Positions 33,473 through 44,568 of a stretch of 64,000 bases of DNA are shown here, piece by piece. Every line of letters begins with the position of its first letter. Position 1 is the first letter of the stretch. The position numbers and the translations under genes are program-made. The notes under the pieces are model-generated. The model was given only the letters and a program-made list of their open reading frames with translations. It did no database searches and was not told the DNA's origin. This DNA is from Dichetophora obliterata (lineage: Eukaryota; Arthropoda; Insecta; Diptera; Sciomyzidae), in contig OY986439.1 of the NCBI GenBank assembly GCA_963920525.1, positions 33,921,819 to 33,985,818 of the forward strand, in the 5' to 3' direction.

Positions 33473-34554
33473 TCTACCAATTCTACCTTTATTCCCTCCT
33501 TGCAAAGACCCAGACTTCAACAACGCATACCGTTACATCCTGTAAATCTATTGTAATGAAATTTCTCACCATACAAGCTGCATAATATTTCTATCCATAG
33601 CAAAAGAAATTATGTGTTTACCTCAATTCGTTTAGAAGTTATGATTTTCGCAACGGGGCAAGTCAAATCGAGACACTTCATGAAAACAAAATTAGTACCA
33701 AAAATCTCAGGGCATATTTTACCTTTAGCTAAAGTTATTTTTTTTTACTTTCTTTTCGTGGAACATATGTATTAAGGCCTTCTAATTCCAAATCCGAAAA
33801 AAATAATGATCGAATTCATCTGGTTTAGATGTTATAGGGTCCAAAGTTGAAAAATGGACTAAAACTTGCTATATCTTTGCAATATATATACAAAACTGGT
33901 ATATTAAAGAAAGGCTTTTCTATTACCTATTCAATAAGCTATTAACCATAAAATTCCATTAATTACTTTCTAAGATATAACTCTTTTTATGTACCAACTA
34001 TTTTGCATCAAAATTTTAGATGCATTTCAGATTCAAATAAAAGCGGCAAAAATTAATTCCATGAATATGATTGTAAAAATTTAAAGATCATTTTTCGCCT
34101 GCGGCACTCTCTTTAACCATCGTTTATGTTACTATTTAATTTACTATGTAAATATTTAAAGAAATGGTTATTAAAAATCGACGCGATTTGTGATAACAAT
34201 TTTATGACTGCCATAAATTAATATTTTATGGCTTTTAACTGTATAACTTACTCTGTAAATGTTTTTAAAATTTCTCGAGTGTTGCCCTTTCTTCCTCAAT
34301 CGCTCATGTATCTAACTTATTTTTTAAATATTCCTCCATCATATATGTTACATCGTATATGTAACTAATTATACCTTAGTTACTTAAATTGCAATTATTC
34401 CGCTACAAAACGAAAATATTCAAGTATAAAATAAGTTTTATCTTAAAAAGTAATGCATGGATTTTAATGTTTGATACCTCGTTGAATAGGTATTACCTTT
34501 CTTTCGATAACCATAATGCTTATTTTTCTAAAAAATTTAAAAAATTACATCATG
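33473..34554. other. AT-rich DNA, no gene recognised
   Basis: Shares short phrases (CTAAAGTTA, GGTCCAAAGTTG) with the direct repeat that follows but no clear unit. Confidence 0.35.
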
Positions 34555-35062
34555 TTTTAAGACCATTTTTCCCAACTTTGGACCCCTATAACTTTTAAAC
34601 GTCTTGAGAGCGACCTCTAATTTATTCAGTATTAGCTTTTTTAGCTCTTAATACACATTTTGAAAAAAAATTAAAAAAGTCAATTTTAGCTAAAGTTACA
34701 ATGTTCCACTCTCAGAAAATATAATTATATAAGTGGGTTACATTTTCTTTATGTGCACTCTAGACTCCTTTATGCCTTTGCAGCCCCCTCCCCACCGCCC
34801 TAGAACAAATACTGCAGACGCCCTTGCTAACCTTATTTGATGTAAACACTTCGGGTTCACATAAATTTAGGACCATTTCAAGGACAAAAGTTTTATATCA
34901 AAAAAATATCCCATTTGGGAATTTGGACCCATATAACTTCTGAACGGCTTGAGAGCGACCCTTAATTTTTTCACTATTAGCTTTTTTAGCTCTAAATACG
35001 CATTTTGAAAAACAAAAATTAAAAAAGACAATTTTTGCTAAAGGTAATATGTTTCACTACTT
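34555..35062. repeat. Direct repeat pair, about 165 bp each
   Basis: Copies at 34555-34722 and 34895-35062 share TTGGACCC, ATATAACTT, CTTGAGAGCGACC, TATTAGCTTTTTTAGCTCT, CATTTTGAAAAA and GCTAAAGTTA / GCTAAAGGTA. The distance between copies is about 340 bp. No element ends are visible. Confidence 0.65.
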
Positions 35063-36251
35063 TATGCATTTTTGTTTCTTAAACCGACCTTGAAATATAT
35101 AAGAGTTAATTAATCAACTTTTTTATACATACTTCATAAACCTTACTAATAATTTGTGTACTTACAAGTTAGTAGACTTTGAAGACGACGACGACGACGA
35201 TGCTGACGGAACAGTCAATCAGCTATTGCTGGTGATAGTCTTTGCTGCTATAGTTTTTCTGTTCTTTTTTTTTTTGCTAAAATATTATTGAGCCAGATCA
35301 GCGTTGCCAAAAACTAGACTCCAAATAAAGTTAGCAACAAAGTCTTTTGCTGCTGGGCGTACTAGCCTCAGTTTGTCCCTGGACTTTGGTGCTGCTGCTG
35401 CTTCAAGTTGACCTCTGCACCTTTTTCAGCCTACGCGAACAACCACGCCCACACAACAACAATACGACCGCTGCACACTAGCCACACGTCGTCGTTGTGT
35501 CTGTCTGCCCCGCAGTGGATTTATGATTCTTTGTCCGTCCGTCTGTCTGTCTGCCTGTGCGTTGTTGCTTCCTTCGTTTTCCTTTACTTTAATTTAACTG
35601 CGACATAACTTTTTTGTATTCGTTGGTTTTTGCGTTTGCTTTTTAGCAAATTTTTTGTTTTTTCTTTTCAACTGGAAATTTAATGCAAACACTTGATTTA
35701 ATTTGGTTTTTAACAACTTTTGAGGCTTTTCTGATTTCTTAGCAAATTTTCACAATTTTTTCTGCAACTTGAACCAAAGAAAAAGAACAGAAACAACTTT
35801 TATTCGTCATCTTCCACTGCTGAACAAAGAAAAAATTACGAAATCGTATTTAATCAGCTCTGTTCTGTTCGGATCTGCTTTGCTTTGGTCTCTCTTCTAT
35901 ATTATTAGACTATTCCCTCTATTCACTTCCTCCGCGATTCTTTATTGCCTTCGATTCTTTAGCAAAGTTATTCTTTTACTTTTTGGCATGGCTTTTTTTC
36001 TACCTCTTGGTTCTCCCTTTTAAGTTACTTCACACAGCACCAAAACAAATATAAACAGTAGAAAAATAACAACAAAGAAAACAGCTGAGCATTAACATTA
36101 AATAGATTCATGCTTGCCATATTATTAGAATAAAAAAAACAAACGGATTGTTTTCACCAGATCCCGCGGCACAAAAACAGATTTTATGTATTTTCTTTTA
36201 AAAATGGCAGGCAAATTTTACTAAAAGATTCACCTCACCTCTCGTGTTAAA
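35063..36251. other. GC-richer stretch with short tandem repeats, no gene recognised
   Basis: A (GAC)n run at about 35182-35199, CTGCTGCTG at 35390-35400 and a TCCGTCCGTCTGTCTGTC tract near 35532-35552 stand out from the AT background. Composition of this type can mark a 5' untranslated exon, but no start or splice pattern leads to a recognisable protein. Frames at 35408-35608 and 35769-36023 are low complexity. Confidence 0.35.
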
Positions 36252-36462
36252 GGGTCTTACCAATAGTCGATTTAATGCCTACACTAAATTTAGTGTGAGC
36301 TTTTCTGACAGTATTTCTATAGAATTTGTAATCAAAAAGCATACACTAAATTTAGAGTCAACATTAAATGACTGTTGGTTAGGACCATTATTTTTATAGA
36401 ATTTGTTGTAAAAAAGCTTACACTTAATTTAGAGTCGACATTAAAATTACTATTATAAGGCC
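36252..36462. mobile_element. Palindromic MITE copy 1 plus an adjoining half copy
   Basis: The first part (36252-36388) begins GGTCTTACCAATAGTC and ends with the inverse of GGTCCTAACCAACAGTC. It contains ACACTAAATTTAG(T/A)G and AAGCTTTTCTGACA-type arms around AGAATTTGT. The second part (36389-36462) repeats the right half (AGAATTTGTTGTAAAAAAGC to AAGGCC). The same family occurs at 38846-38975 and 48349-48483. Confidence 0.65.
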
Positions 36463-37046
36463 TAAAATGTCGAAGCTAAAGTGGTGAGCATTTGCTCCAA
36501 CTCGATTTCTCAAGTAAAATCAAGAAAATTTATTGATTTTTTAATAACATGTTGACAGTTGTGAGGTGAATATTAGCCATTTGTAAGGTAAAAATGACCG
36601 TCAAAAACTATAGTAGCCCCAGAGGATTGCATAAGATTTGACAATCAGCTAGTGAATTTTTGATTCAACAAAATGTATGTTAGTTTGTGCATATATGCTC
36701 TCTTCTGCCACTAGTAAAAATATTTCCTATTTTCAAAGAGATTTATTACAAGATTATTTATTTATATTCCTATTTTTGCCTCAATTTAATACAGTTCAAA
36801 AACTTTCTTCAGACGAACTCAAGTTAAAAAAATAGTGTTTATATATTAATCATGAAGCTGGCAACTATGGCTTAAATTAATTCTCTAACTTCTCTAGCTT
36901 GCTCTTATACTCTCATTGCAAAATCAGTTAGCACAAGTGTTGTTCATTACTCAAATATACTAAAAAATCCCTTTTTTATTTATAAATTATGAAATATATT
37001 AGAATGGAATAAATCTTATTTAATCGATTGAATTTCTTTAAAGACT
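36463..37046. other. AT-rich spacer
   Basis: No element ends or coding motifs recognised. Confidence 0.4.
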
Positions 37047-37049
37047 TAA

Positions 37050-37262
37050 GGCCAATTTCTTAACCGAGCATCAAATCGAGCTATTCCGAGTTCTGCTTAG
37101 AACTTAGTTTCGAATTCTGATTCTGAAACTGAGTCTCGGTTCAGAAAACAGTTAGAACTCGGTAATTTCTTCACTTATTTGGTACTCGGATTATTTTCCA
37201 GAGATAGTGTTGAGCACTAAAACTGAAATCGAGTTTATAATAATTATATGACACTTTATACG
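37050..37262. mobile_element. Solo terminus of the CGGCCGATTTCTTCAC family
   Basis: GGCCAATTTCTTAACCGAGC, followed by ATCAAATCGAGCTA, TCCGAGTTCTGCTTAGAACT and ATTTGGTACTCGGAT, matches the right terminus of the element at 40482-42309 and the left terminus of the one at 42503-44284. A TAA precedes it (37047-37049). The opposite terminus is missing, so this is a truncated copy. Confidence 0.7.
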
Positions 37263-37443
37263 TCAACATTGTCAACATTACACAATGCCTAGACTTACAA
37301 TATTTGATCTTATGAAATATTTCATGACATCAATACCGCAAGTGTAGACCGATCATATCAAATAAAAGAAGAGAAGACTTCCATGACATACATACAAATG
37401 TATGTAAGTCACAATTTTATGAGCGAAGTTGAAGCGTGGATCG
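37263..37443. other. Spacer
   Basis: No feature recognised. Confidence 0.4.
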
Positions 37444-37879
37444 TAAGACCCTGTTCTCACTCGCCTTAAAAAAGGCAGAGTAATGGCGTTATTTTGACAC
37501 TATGCATCTGTCAGGTGTTCTTACTACCGACTTTTTTAAGCCCGCCTTATTTTGCATTCCGAGAACAGTCCATAAATGTGGTGTTAAATTTCGGAGAATT
37601 CATTACTTTGTAAGTCTTAAATTAAACAGCAACGCAAACAGAAAACCCAACCAATGCAAAACAAAATGTATTTGCGCTAAGACATAAGAGAACCACGAGG
37701 AAAATGAGGCACAATGAAACTTCAAAGTAACAGACGTCAAAATGAATCGCAAAATTTTTAAAATTTTTGAAAATGCTGCCTCACGTAACTTGTCACCTTC
37801 CCACTTCCCACCTTACCTGTAGACGTCAAAATTAATCCGATGCTCCGCCTAACGTAAGGCGCGTGAGAACAGGCTCTAA
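37444..37879. mobile_element. 430-bp TAA-flanked MITE
   Basis: The element 37447-37876 is flanked by TAA (37444-37446) and TAA (37877-37879). Left GACCCTGTTCTCACTCGCCTTA pairs with the inverse of right GAGCCTGTTCTCACGCGCCTTA, with 2 mismatches, followed by AGGC motifs on both sides. The interior is non-coding. PIF/Harbinger-like. Its right TAA is also the start of the target of the next element. Confidence 0.8.
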
Positions 37880-38096
37880 GAGCCATGGCAAAACTAGACA
37901 AGGTAGTGTTAGGGTGGAAAGCCGGTGACAGAAACTGTCAAAACAAAGTTAAAAGCTCATTCAAAATCTACAACCATTGAGAATGCAATGAGAAAGCAAA
38001 AATAGGCAAAAATAGCAAAATTGGCAGACATGGTCATCATGAAAGAGAGAACGTTCAGCCCTAACACTTCCTTGTCTAGTTTTGCCATGGTAAGAG
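37877..38096. mobile_element. MITE with 6-7-bp TSD, copy 1
   Basis: The element 37883-38090 (208 bp) is flanked by TAAGAG at 37877-37882 and 38091-38096; a C following on both sides would make the match 7 bp. Left CCATGGCAAAACTAGACAAG is perfectly mirrored at the right, and inside it GTAGTGTTAGGG pairs with CCCTAACACTTCC. The opposite-orientation relative lies at 38169-38385. Confidence 0.85.
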
Positions 38097-38162
38097 CTTC
38101 GATCAGGCGAGGATCGTGAGAGCTTCGATAAACAAAAGCTGAGTGACGAAGAACAGAAATAG

Positions 38163-38391
38163 ATTGGGCCATATTAGAACTAGAAAAGGTAGTGTTAGGG
38201 CTGAATGTGATCTCTTTCTTAATGACCATAACTGTCAAACTCAGCCATTTTGGTATTTTTGCCAATTTTCGCTTTCATATTGCATTCTTATTGGTTGCAG
38301 ATTTTCTATGAAATGTCAACTTCGTTTTGACAGTTTCAGTCACCAGCTCTCCACCCTAACACTGCCTTGTTTAATTTTACCACGGATTGGG
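38163..38391. mobile_element. MITE with 6-7-bp TSD, copy 2 (inverted)
   Basis: The element 38169-38385 (217 bp) is flanked by ATTGGG at 38163-38168 and 38386-38391, again with a following C on both sides. The ends CCATATTAGAACTAGAAAAG and the inverse of CCGTGGTAAAATTAAACAAG have drifted. The subterminal GGTAGTGTTAGGGCTGAA matches the right subterminal part of copy 1, so the two copies face opposite ways. Confidence 0.8.
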
Positions 38392-38845
38392 CTATGTTCT
38401 TTATTTTGTTTTGCGTTTTTTGTCATTTCTGCAATTATTTCTAATATTTGCAATTAATCTGAATATGTTTATGATGATTTTAATAGGTCTGATTCTGTAC
38501 TAACTTAAAGTAATTATAATATAATAGAAGTGACATTTTTCATGTTATTCTTCTCTCTCGATCTGAATATGACCCGAATAAGGCACTACTAGAATAAGGG
38601 TTTTTTTTATTTAAGTTTTAATAGCAGAGATTATACATTTTTACTTTTTTCAAGATTTATAAAATTATGATGATGATTTTTCGAGCAAAGAGGACTTGTA
38701 AGACCTTGCTAGTTAAGGTGAAACTTAAGTGGGTTTTTGTAAACTCTTCCCGCTGTAAAAATTTTGTGGTGTATTTCTATGAAAATAAAGAAGTTATTTA
38801 TTGATTTTTCGAGGTAAGCTTAGCAACGGTTATAAAACACATACT
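38392..38845. other. AT-rich spacer
   Basis: No feature recognised. Confidence 0.4.
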
Positions 38846-38975
38846 GCCTAACCAAAAAACATTTTAATGTCGACTTTAAATTAGTGTAAGCTTTTCTGAC
38901 ATTATTTCTACAGAATTTGTTGTCAAAAGCTTACACTAAATTTAGAGTTCACATTAAAATGTTTTTTGGTTAGGC
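38846..38975. mobile_element. Palindromic MITE copy 2 (130 bp)
   Basis: GCCTAACCAAAAAACATTTT at the left is perfectly mirrored at the right end. Arms continue through AATGTCGACTTTAAATTAG / CTAAATTTAGAGTTCACATT and AAGCTTTT around AGAATTTGT, as in the copies at 36252 and 48349. No TAA-type duplication is evident. Confidence 0.8.
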
Positions 38976-38989
38976 TGATATATTATTAC

Positions 38990-39570
38990 CAGAGCTCGGA
39001 TTTTGATGACCTAAAAAACTGCAAAAAATTATCAAAAAAATTACACAAATTACCTCAAAACTGCAGAAAATTACCTAAAAAACGCAAACAATTGCATAAA
39101 AAAATAAACAAAAAATTTAGCCTTAAAAATAACGCATAACTAAATTAAAATTTATTTTATACTAGCATATCCTGAGTTTTTATCTAACACGTGTTTCATT
39201 TTTTTACATACCCTTTCGTTAGTTTCACCACGTGCAGAGCTTTTTCTTCATCGAAGTCTATAAACAAAGCTACTCCTTTGTCAAGAGGTAATGTTTTTGA
39301 TTGAAGGTACTAGTGTCAAAGGAATATGTTTAAAAATTTGCATTTTGACAATTTTTAAAACGACAAAAAACAAAAAATTATTTAAAAACTACACTAAAAT
39401 GACCTAAAAACCGAAAAATGACTTAAAAACCCGAAAAATACTCTAAAAATTAAAAACGTCAAAAAATTACAATAAAATAACTAAAAAATCTCTAAAAATA
39501 AACAAAAAATGCTCTGAATCTAGTATAAATGACGTGAAAACTAAAAAGGATGAACAACTACGAAAAAATG
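38990..39570. repeat. Degenerate CTAAAAACnnnAAAAATTA array
   Basis: Short phrases such as GACCTAAAAAACTGCAAAAA, TTACCTAAAAAACGC and GACTTAAAAACCCGAAAAAT recur irregularly every 20-30 bp. A unique-looking stretch at 39150-39330 interrupts it. No coding potential. Confidence 0.5.
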
Positions 39571-39832
39571 TCCTAAAAACTTTTCATATTTGGAATTTAG
39601 GAAATATAAATGGACGTTTTAAATAAGCAGGAAATGTCTTAGAAGCAGCAGAAAAAAGAGAACATGTCATCAAAATTCTAGCTGATTATCACTTATGTAT
39701 ATTTCAAATAAAAAATTATCTTTTTGTTATTTTTAGACACGTCAAATCTAAAAAAAAAATAAGTTCTCAAAGTTGTTCACACCCCTTCCGGCAACAAATT
39801 AGCCAAAAGAGTGGGCTGAAAATTTGCTTAAT

Positions 39833-40077
39833 TTAAGGGCCAGTTTTTCAGTGTTAGTTACAACTTTAGTCAAATTAAACCTAGCTTCACTCACCAAAAT
39901 TTGACGTTTAAACTCGGTTTAACTAGATATTTTAGCATTCGTTGAAGTTAAATTGACTTAAATTATCAGATAATGTGTTTCTTTTTTCCTAAACCGACTT
40001 TAAACGTCCAATTTGGATGAGTTAAGCTCGGTTTAATTTGACTAGACTTTAAACTCGTACTTAAAAACTTGCCTTAA
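39833..40077. mobile_element. 237-bp inverted-repeat MITE with TTAA flanks
   Basis: The element 39837-40073 is flanked by TTAA on both sides (39833-39836, 40074-40077). The left end GGGCCAGTTTTTCAGTG matches the inverse of GGCAAGTTTTTAAGTA loosely. Inside, CTTTAGTCAAATTAAACC pairs with GGTTTAATTTGACTAGAC, and GACGTTTAAACTCGGTTTAA pairs with AAACCGACTTTAAACGTC. It is a strongly foldable non-coding element. Confidence 0.6.
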
Positions 40078-40478
40078 GAGTTATGGTCGGAAAACTGCAA
40101 AAAGAGTCCTAAAAAACTGTATTTTCAATTAAAAAATTATATTTTTGAGCTTTTTAAGTAGTGTAGACACGTTCAGATCACATAGATATGTTCACAAGAG
40201 TTTAACATTCTTTTCGGCCACAATTTTTCTAAAGATTGTATGAACAAAATTTGGATTATTACCTTCAAGTTATGATCAAAAAAGCGAAAAAATGCAAAGA
40301 AATTTCGCTTTTTTCTAAAAAATAAATATTAAAAAAATTATTTTATGACTTTGTTTTGTTTTTTAAGTTTGTTCATTAACAATGAGCAAATTGCTTTTTT
40401 TGCTATGTTTAAACCTGCTTCGTTGAAATAATTATTGCAATTGCTTTAGATAGTTTGCAGACATTTTGTTGTCTGCTC

Positions 40479-42312
40479 TAACGGCCGATTTCTTCACAGA
40501 GTTTTAATGCTAGACCGAGTATTAGACCTGTTTTTAGTTCTCTCCCAAGTACTTACTCTTTTCTTCACAGAGATCTAAGGCAGAAAAACTTCAATTTGAA
40601 ACTCGGTTCTAGCTGATACTGAGTTTTAGCTGGAACCCCGAAATCGGAAGTCTAGCAAACTTAAAACTCGGTTTTACGCTCTTTTTATTTCTTCACATCA
40701 AAAAATAGAACTTTGTTTTGACAATTTGAGTGTCAAGTTTTTGATTTAAATAATAAAATATATTTGAAACAAAATCTTTGCTTTTATAATTTATTTTTTA
40801 ACTACGTTCCGTGTAAGCTGTGAAAATATTAAAAATTGACATTGCAAAACAAAAATTATCCCCACAATATCAAAAAACGCAAGTTTGTTGCCGATGGCTT
40901 GTTAAAGGCTGAATTGAACGAGTTCCTTACTCGAAAACTTAATGAAAATGGTTACTCCGAAGTTGAGGTGCGTGTCACAGTTCACGAATGAGATGTCCTT
41001 TGGCAGAGAAGCAATGGTACAGAAGCGTTTCAATTTTGAACCCGGCTATATTAACTTGAATGCCTAGAAAGTCGCGACCTGTGGTCTTTACGCCATTGCT
41101 CAAGCCGAGTCGCTGCGCTACAAACTTACCGGTGGGTTGGCTATGCGTCGTGCTTGCTATGGTGTGCTCCGTTTTATTATGGAGTCTGGAGTAAAGGGTT
41201 GTGAGGATGTAGTCTCTGACGAGTTGTGTGTTCAACGTGCAATATCTAATAAGTTCGTCGGTGGTCTGATGATGGTCCAAGAAACCATTGCCAGATAATG
41301 TTTCTGTTGTTGAGCACAAGAAGGAGAAAATCTACGAGACTCCAGAGACGGAATACAAAATTCCACCACCAAGCAAACCTTTGGATGATCTTGCTGTGGT
41401 ACCAAAGTGTTGTAAAATTTGTTTATTTTAAAACAGAAACTTGAAATAAAATTATAATTTTAGATAATTTTTTATTTTGTGTTTTTTTTTTCATATAACT
41501 ACCGCGGTTTAATAATTAATAGAGCAATCGGCCATAAAAAAAATTTTGAATAAACTTTTTGCATTTAAAATGTTTCTATTTAAACGCCTAGGTCCAATGT
41601 GCATGGTCAATTAGTCTTAACCCTACCCGGCGAATTTAAGCCCTTCTAGGGGGCTGTTTAGTAAGAAATCCTTGGAAGAGTATTGCCAACTCGTGCCATC
41701 TCAATTACTTCAAGCAAATTGCGTGTCTACTCTACCAGTCACCAGTAGACATATGGTCCACATTATAGACATTATATAGACATTATCCACTTCACTTGGC
41801 AGGAAGTGACAACAAAAATGTACCATGTTTTAAGCGACTCTCGTGACAGACTTTAATTTTGGTTTTGTCCAGTTGATGACCGCAACTAACCACGAAGCTC
41901 GGTCCATATGTAGTTTTGACAAAAACAGAAATATATCACATATAAACTTCAATATTCTTGATTAAAACTTACTCCTTAGTAAGCTTGTACCTTAGTACCT
42001 TGCCGATAATTTATCTAAATTGTTATAAACTCATGTGTTTCCATGAGTATTCAACGAAAGGAAATGCTTCCTACATTCTATGGAATGTTTCTTGCTTAAA
42101 TTTGGGAATGTTTCCACTTCCTAGAGGGTTGGTATAAACTTGATCCGAGTATTAGTGCCCAGCACTCTCTTTTGAAAATGATCCGAGTACCAAATAACTG
42201 AAGAAATGACCGAGTACTTAATTTTTTTTTAACCGAGAATTAATTTAAAACTGAGTTCTAAGCAGAACTCGGACTAACCCAATTTGATACTCGGTGAAGA
42301 AATTGGCCGTAA
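40479..42312. mobile_element. Element A: 1.83-kb TAA-flanked TIR element carrying RpS3 sequence
   Basis: The element 40482-42309 lies between TAA (40479-40481) and TAA (42310-42312). TIRs are CGGCCGATTTCTTCAC at the left and the inverse of CGGCCAATTTCTTCAC at the right, 15 of 16 identical. The left subterminal 250 bp (type X: GAGTTTTAATGCTAGACCGA to about 40735) differs from the right subterminal 190 bp (type Y, about 42123-42309). The interior carries a ribosomal protein S3 pseudogene (40866-41415). No transposase was recognised, so it depends on a relative for mobility. TIRs and TWA target suggest PIF/Harbinger. Confidence 0.8.
40866..41451 (+). pseudogene. RpS3: Ribosomal protein S3 processed pseudogene
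   Basis: RpS3 is a small-subunit ribosomal protein at the mRNA entry side. From 40866 the frame encodes [22 protein letters not shown] and [10 protein letters not shown], the N-terminal region of S3. A deletion then removes most of the KH-domain segment, followed by [43 protein letters not shown] and KFVGGLM. A second deletion is followed by [33 protein letters not shown] and, one frame over, the terminal KVL with stop TAA at 41413-41415. AATAAA at about 41446 could be the parental poly-A signal. There are in-frame stops (near 40987, 41067) and no introns, so it is a retrocopy or captured cDNA, not functional. It is about 180 of the usual 245 residues. The minus frame 40975-41319 is its antisense shadow. 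Confidence 0.9.
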
Positions 42313-42350
42313 GTTTCTTCTAAGAGTGCTTGTTGTTTCATCTTTATTTC

Positions 42351-44568
42351 TTAAGGCTGGATTAGCCAAGCGTAAGGTAACGTAGCGCGACGTTGCCAAT
42401 TGTCAAGCTAAAATCTGTTTAATGATAAATGTGTACAAGTCGTTACCGAAATCGTAACGTGGCGTGACGCAGCGTAGAAGTCTGTAGAAAATAGATTTCT
42501 AACGGCCGATTTCTTCATCGAGTATCAAATCGAGCTAGTCCGAGTTCTGCTTAGAACTCAGTTTCAAACTAATTCTCGGTTAAAAAAAAAGTTTGTACTC
42601 AGTCATTTCTTCACTTATTTGGTACTCGGATCATTTTCAAAAGAGAGTGTTGGCCACTAATACTCGGATAAATTTTATACCAATTTTATGCCACTTTATA
42701 TGAAAGCTTTGTAAAAAAAAATTGTTAAATAATTTGTTTTTATTATTAAAAGCAAAACAAAAAATTACTTGGAGGCATAAAAAAGCGTTTTTTAGATTGT
42801 CGGCAAGATGCTGATGCAGCTAAATAAGGACAAGAGCAAGCTATAATGTAGAATATTGGAGTTGTTGATATTATATATATTTCCTTTTATTGTAAAAACT
42901 ATATTTGGGCCGTGCTTAACTGCCACCGTAGTTAGCTGCCGCCGTCAGCTGAACAAAACCGAAATTGAATGATGGCGTTTTTTGTTGTGCACTACTATAT
43001 GACTTACGATATTGCTAGAATTTAGAAACCATTGAGCTGCCACAACACTATCCAGAGCTCTCTCTACGAGTGGGCATTACAATTCCGAGGAATTATAGCT
43101 AAAGGTACTTCGCCTGGTCGAGTTGAGATGATTATGTCAACCAATTGACCGGAAAAAATTGGACCCAACGTTATTGCGTCCGAAATTTTTTAATAGAAAT
43201 TAATTAAGCCATGATTTAGTTTATTTATTTATATATTTTTATATATTTAATTTGTATATTAATTAAATACATTGGTCTAGCATAAAAATTTAGTAAGAAA
43301 AGAGGTAAAAATAGCTACTCATCAGTTATTCTACATTTTTCTTAATTGTTTACAAAATGCATCTACTTGCCACATAGTACAAATTTTCTCAAAGAAACTA
43401 GTTGCTTTACATGGTCGGTCATATCTTCCAATTCTGTTATTCTGATCATCAGACAAATTAGGAAATATTAGATAAAGTACCATTACAAGGAGAACCGCCC
43501 AACACGATAGTCCGTGTGCATGATAGCGTGCTTAATCTTCTGCCAAATGATTTCAGAATTGGTAAAAAGACAGCATGCAACCTTAAACTTTTATGTATTT
43601 AATTACTATATTTTCAACAAACGCTCTTTTTGCGCAGAATAACATTAGACTGCTAAATATAGCGATACATTGTCACGACTTCTGCAGCTTTCGTCTTATC
43701 ACCTCGCATATGATACAACTCTTTCTTTTTCAAACCAAATCCTTCTGAGTCGTAGGTATAAGCACAATTGGCCTATTCTTAGCTGAAGTTCCAATAATAG
43801 TTTAGCTCCGGGAATATCGACTGCTAACTAGAAGCCATCGAAATAAACGAGTGCATCAGTTGTCTTTTAGCCCAACACTTGATTTGAGGACACGCAACTG
43901 TTGCATGGCATTTTTTTAGCAGCCTTCTACAGTTTCTTCAGTCTTGTAACGAATAATCCAAATCAAAATATATAAGACTTCTTAAAAATTTATGTTTTGT
44001 TTTTTACAATTATAAATAAAAATTTGACACTTCTACTCAGATTATCAAAACAAAGTTCTAGTTTTTGATGTGAAGAAATAAAAAGAGCGTTAAACCGAGT
44101 TTTAATATTGCTAGGCTTCTGATTTCGGGGTTCCAGCTAAAACTCAGCATCAGTTAGAACCGAGTTTCAAATTGAAGTTCTTCTGCCTTAGATCTCCGTG
44201 AAGAAATGAGTTAGTACTCGGGAGAGAACTAACAATAGGTCTAATACTCGGTCTAGCATTAAGACTCTGTGAAGAAATCGGGCGTAAGCAACGTTACGAT
44301 TTTTGGTAGTTCGACAGCAGTGTTACAAGCGAAAAAATTGGTTTAACTTCACATTTTTGTAAATTTTAATACTATATAAGAAAGAATGCAATCTTTTATT
44401 GACGAGGAGAAGTAAATAAGCCTTTTAGAATAAAATGAGTGCCCTGCACTACGCCGCCTGCACTACGTTGGATTACGATTTCGGTAATCGCTTATCCTCG
44501 AGGCAACGTCGCACTACGCTACATCCCGCTGCGCCACCTCACGTTACGCTTGGGTAATCAAGCCTTTA
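42351..44568. mobile_element. Element C: TTA-flanked TIR element interrupted by element B
   Basis: The left part 42354-42499 and right part 44288-44565 are flanked by TTA (42351-42353, 44566-44568). TIRs are AGGCTGGATTAGCCAAGCGT and the inverse of AGGCTTGATTACCCAAGCGT, 18 of 20 identical, followed by GC-rich ACGTAGCGCG / AGGTGGCGCAG. Without element B it is about 425 bp and non-coding. The frame at 44439-44633 is a product of the GC-rich end. Confidence 0.75.
42500..44287. mobile_element. Element B: 1.78-kb TAA-flanked sibling of element A, inverted
   Basis: The element 42503-44284 is flanked by TAA (42500-42502, 44285-44287). Its left end is type Y (CGGCCGATTTCTTCATCGAG, then TCCGAGTTCTGCTTAGAACT) and its right end is type X, the reverse of element A, with about 250 bp of X similarity (44035-44284). 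The interior (about 42720-44030) is unlike that of A and contains no RpS3. On the minus strand 43690-43870 a coding-like stretch reads ALVYFDGF, stop, LAVDIPGAKLLLELQLRI, then after a frame change YDSEGFGLKKKELYHM and GDKTKAAEVVTMYRYI; I do not recognise it. The element sits inside element C. Confidence 0.8.

Noticed and set aside
35063..36023. Possible 5' exon or promoter region because of GC content and CAG/GAC-type repeats
   Set aside because: No start codon, splice pattern or protein could be followed, so no gene is called.
40975..41319. 114-codon minus frame
   Set aside because: It is antisense to the RpS3 pseudogene, whose sense reading is clearly the homologous one.
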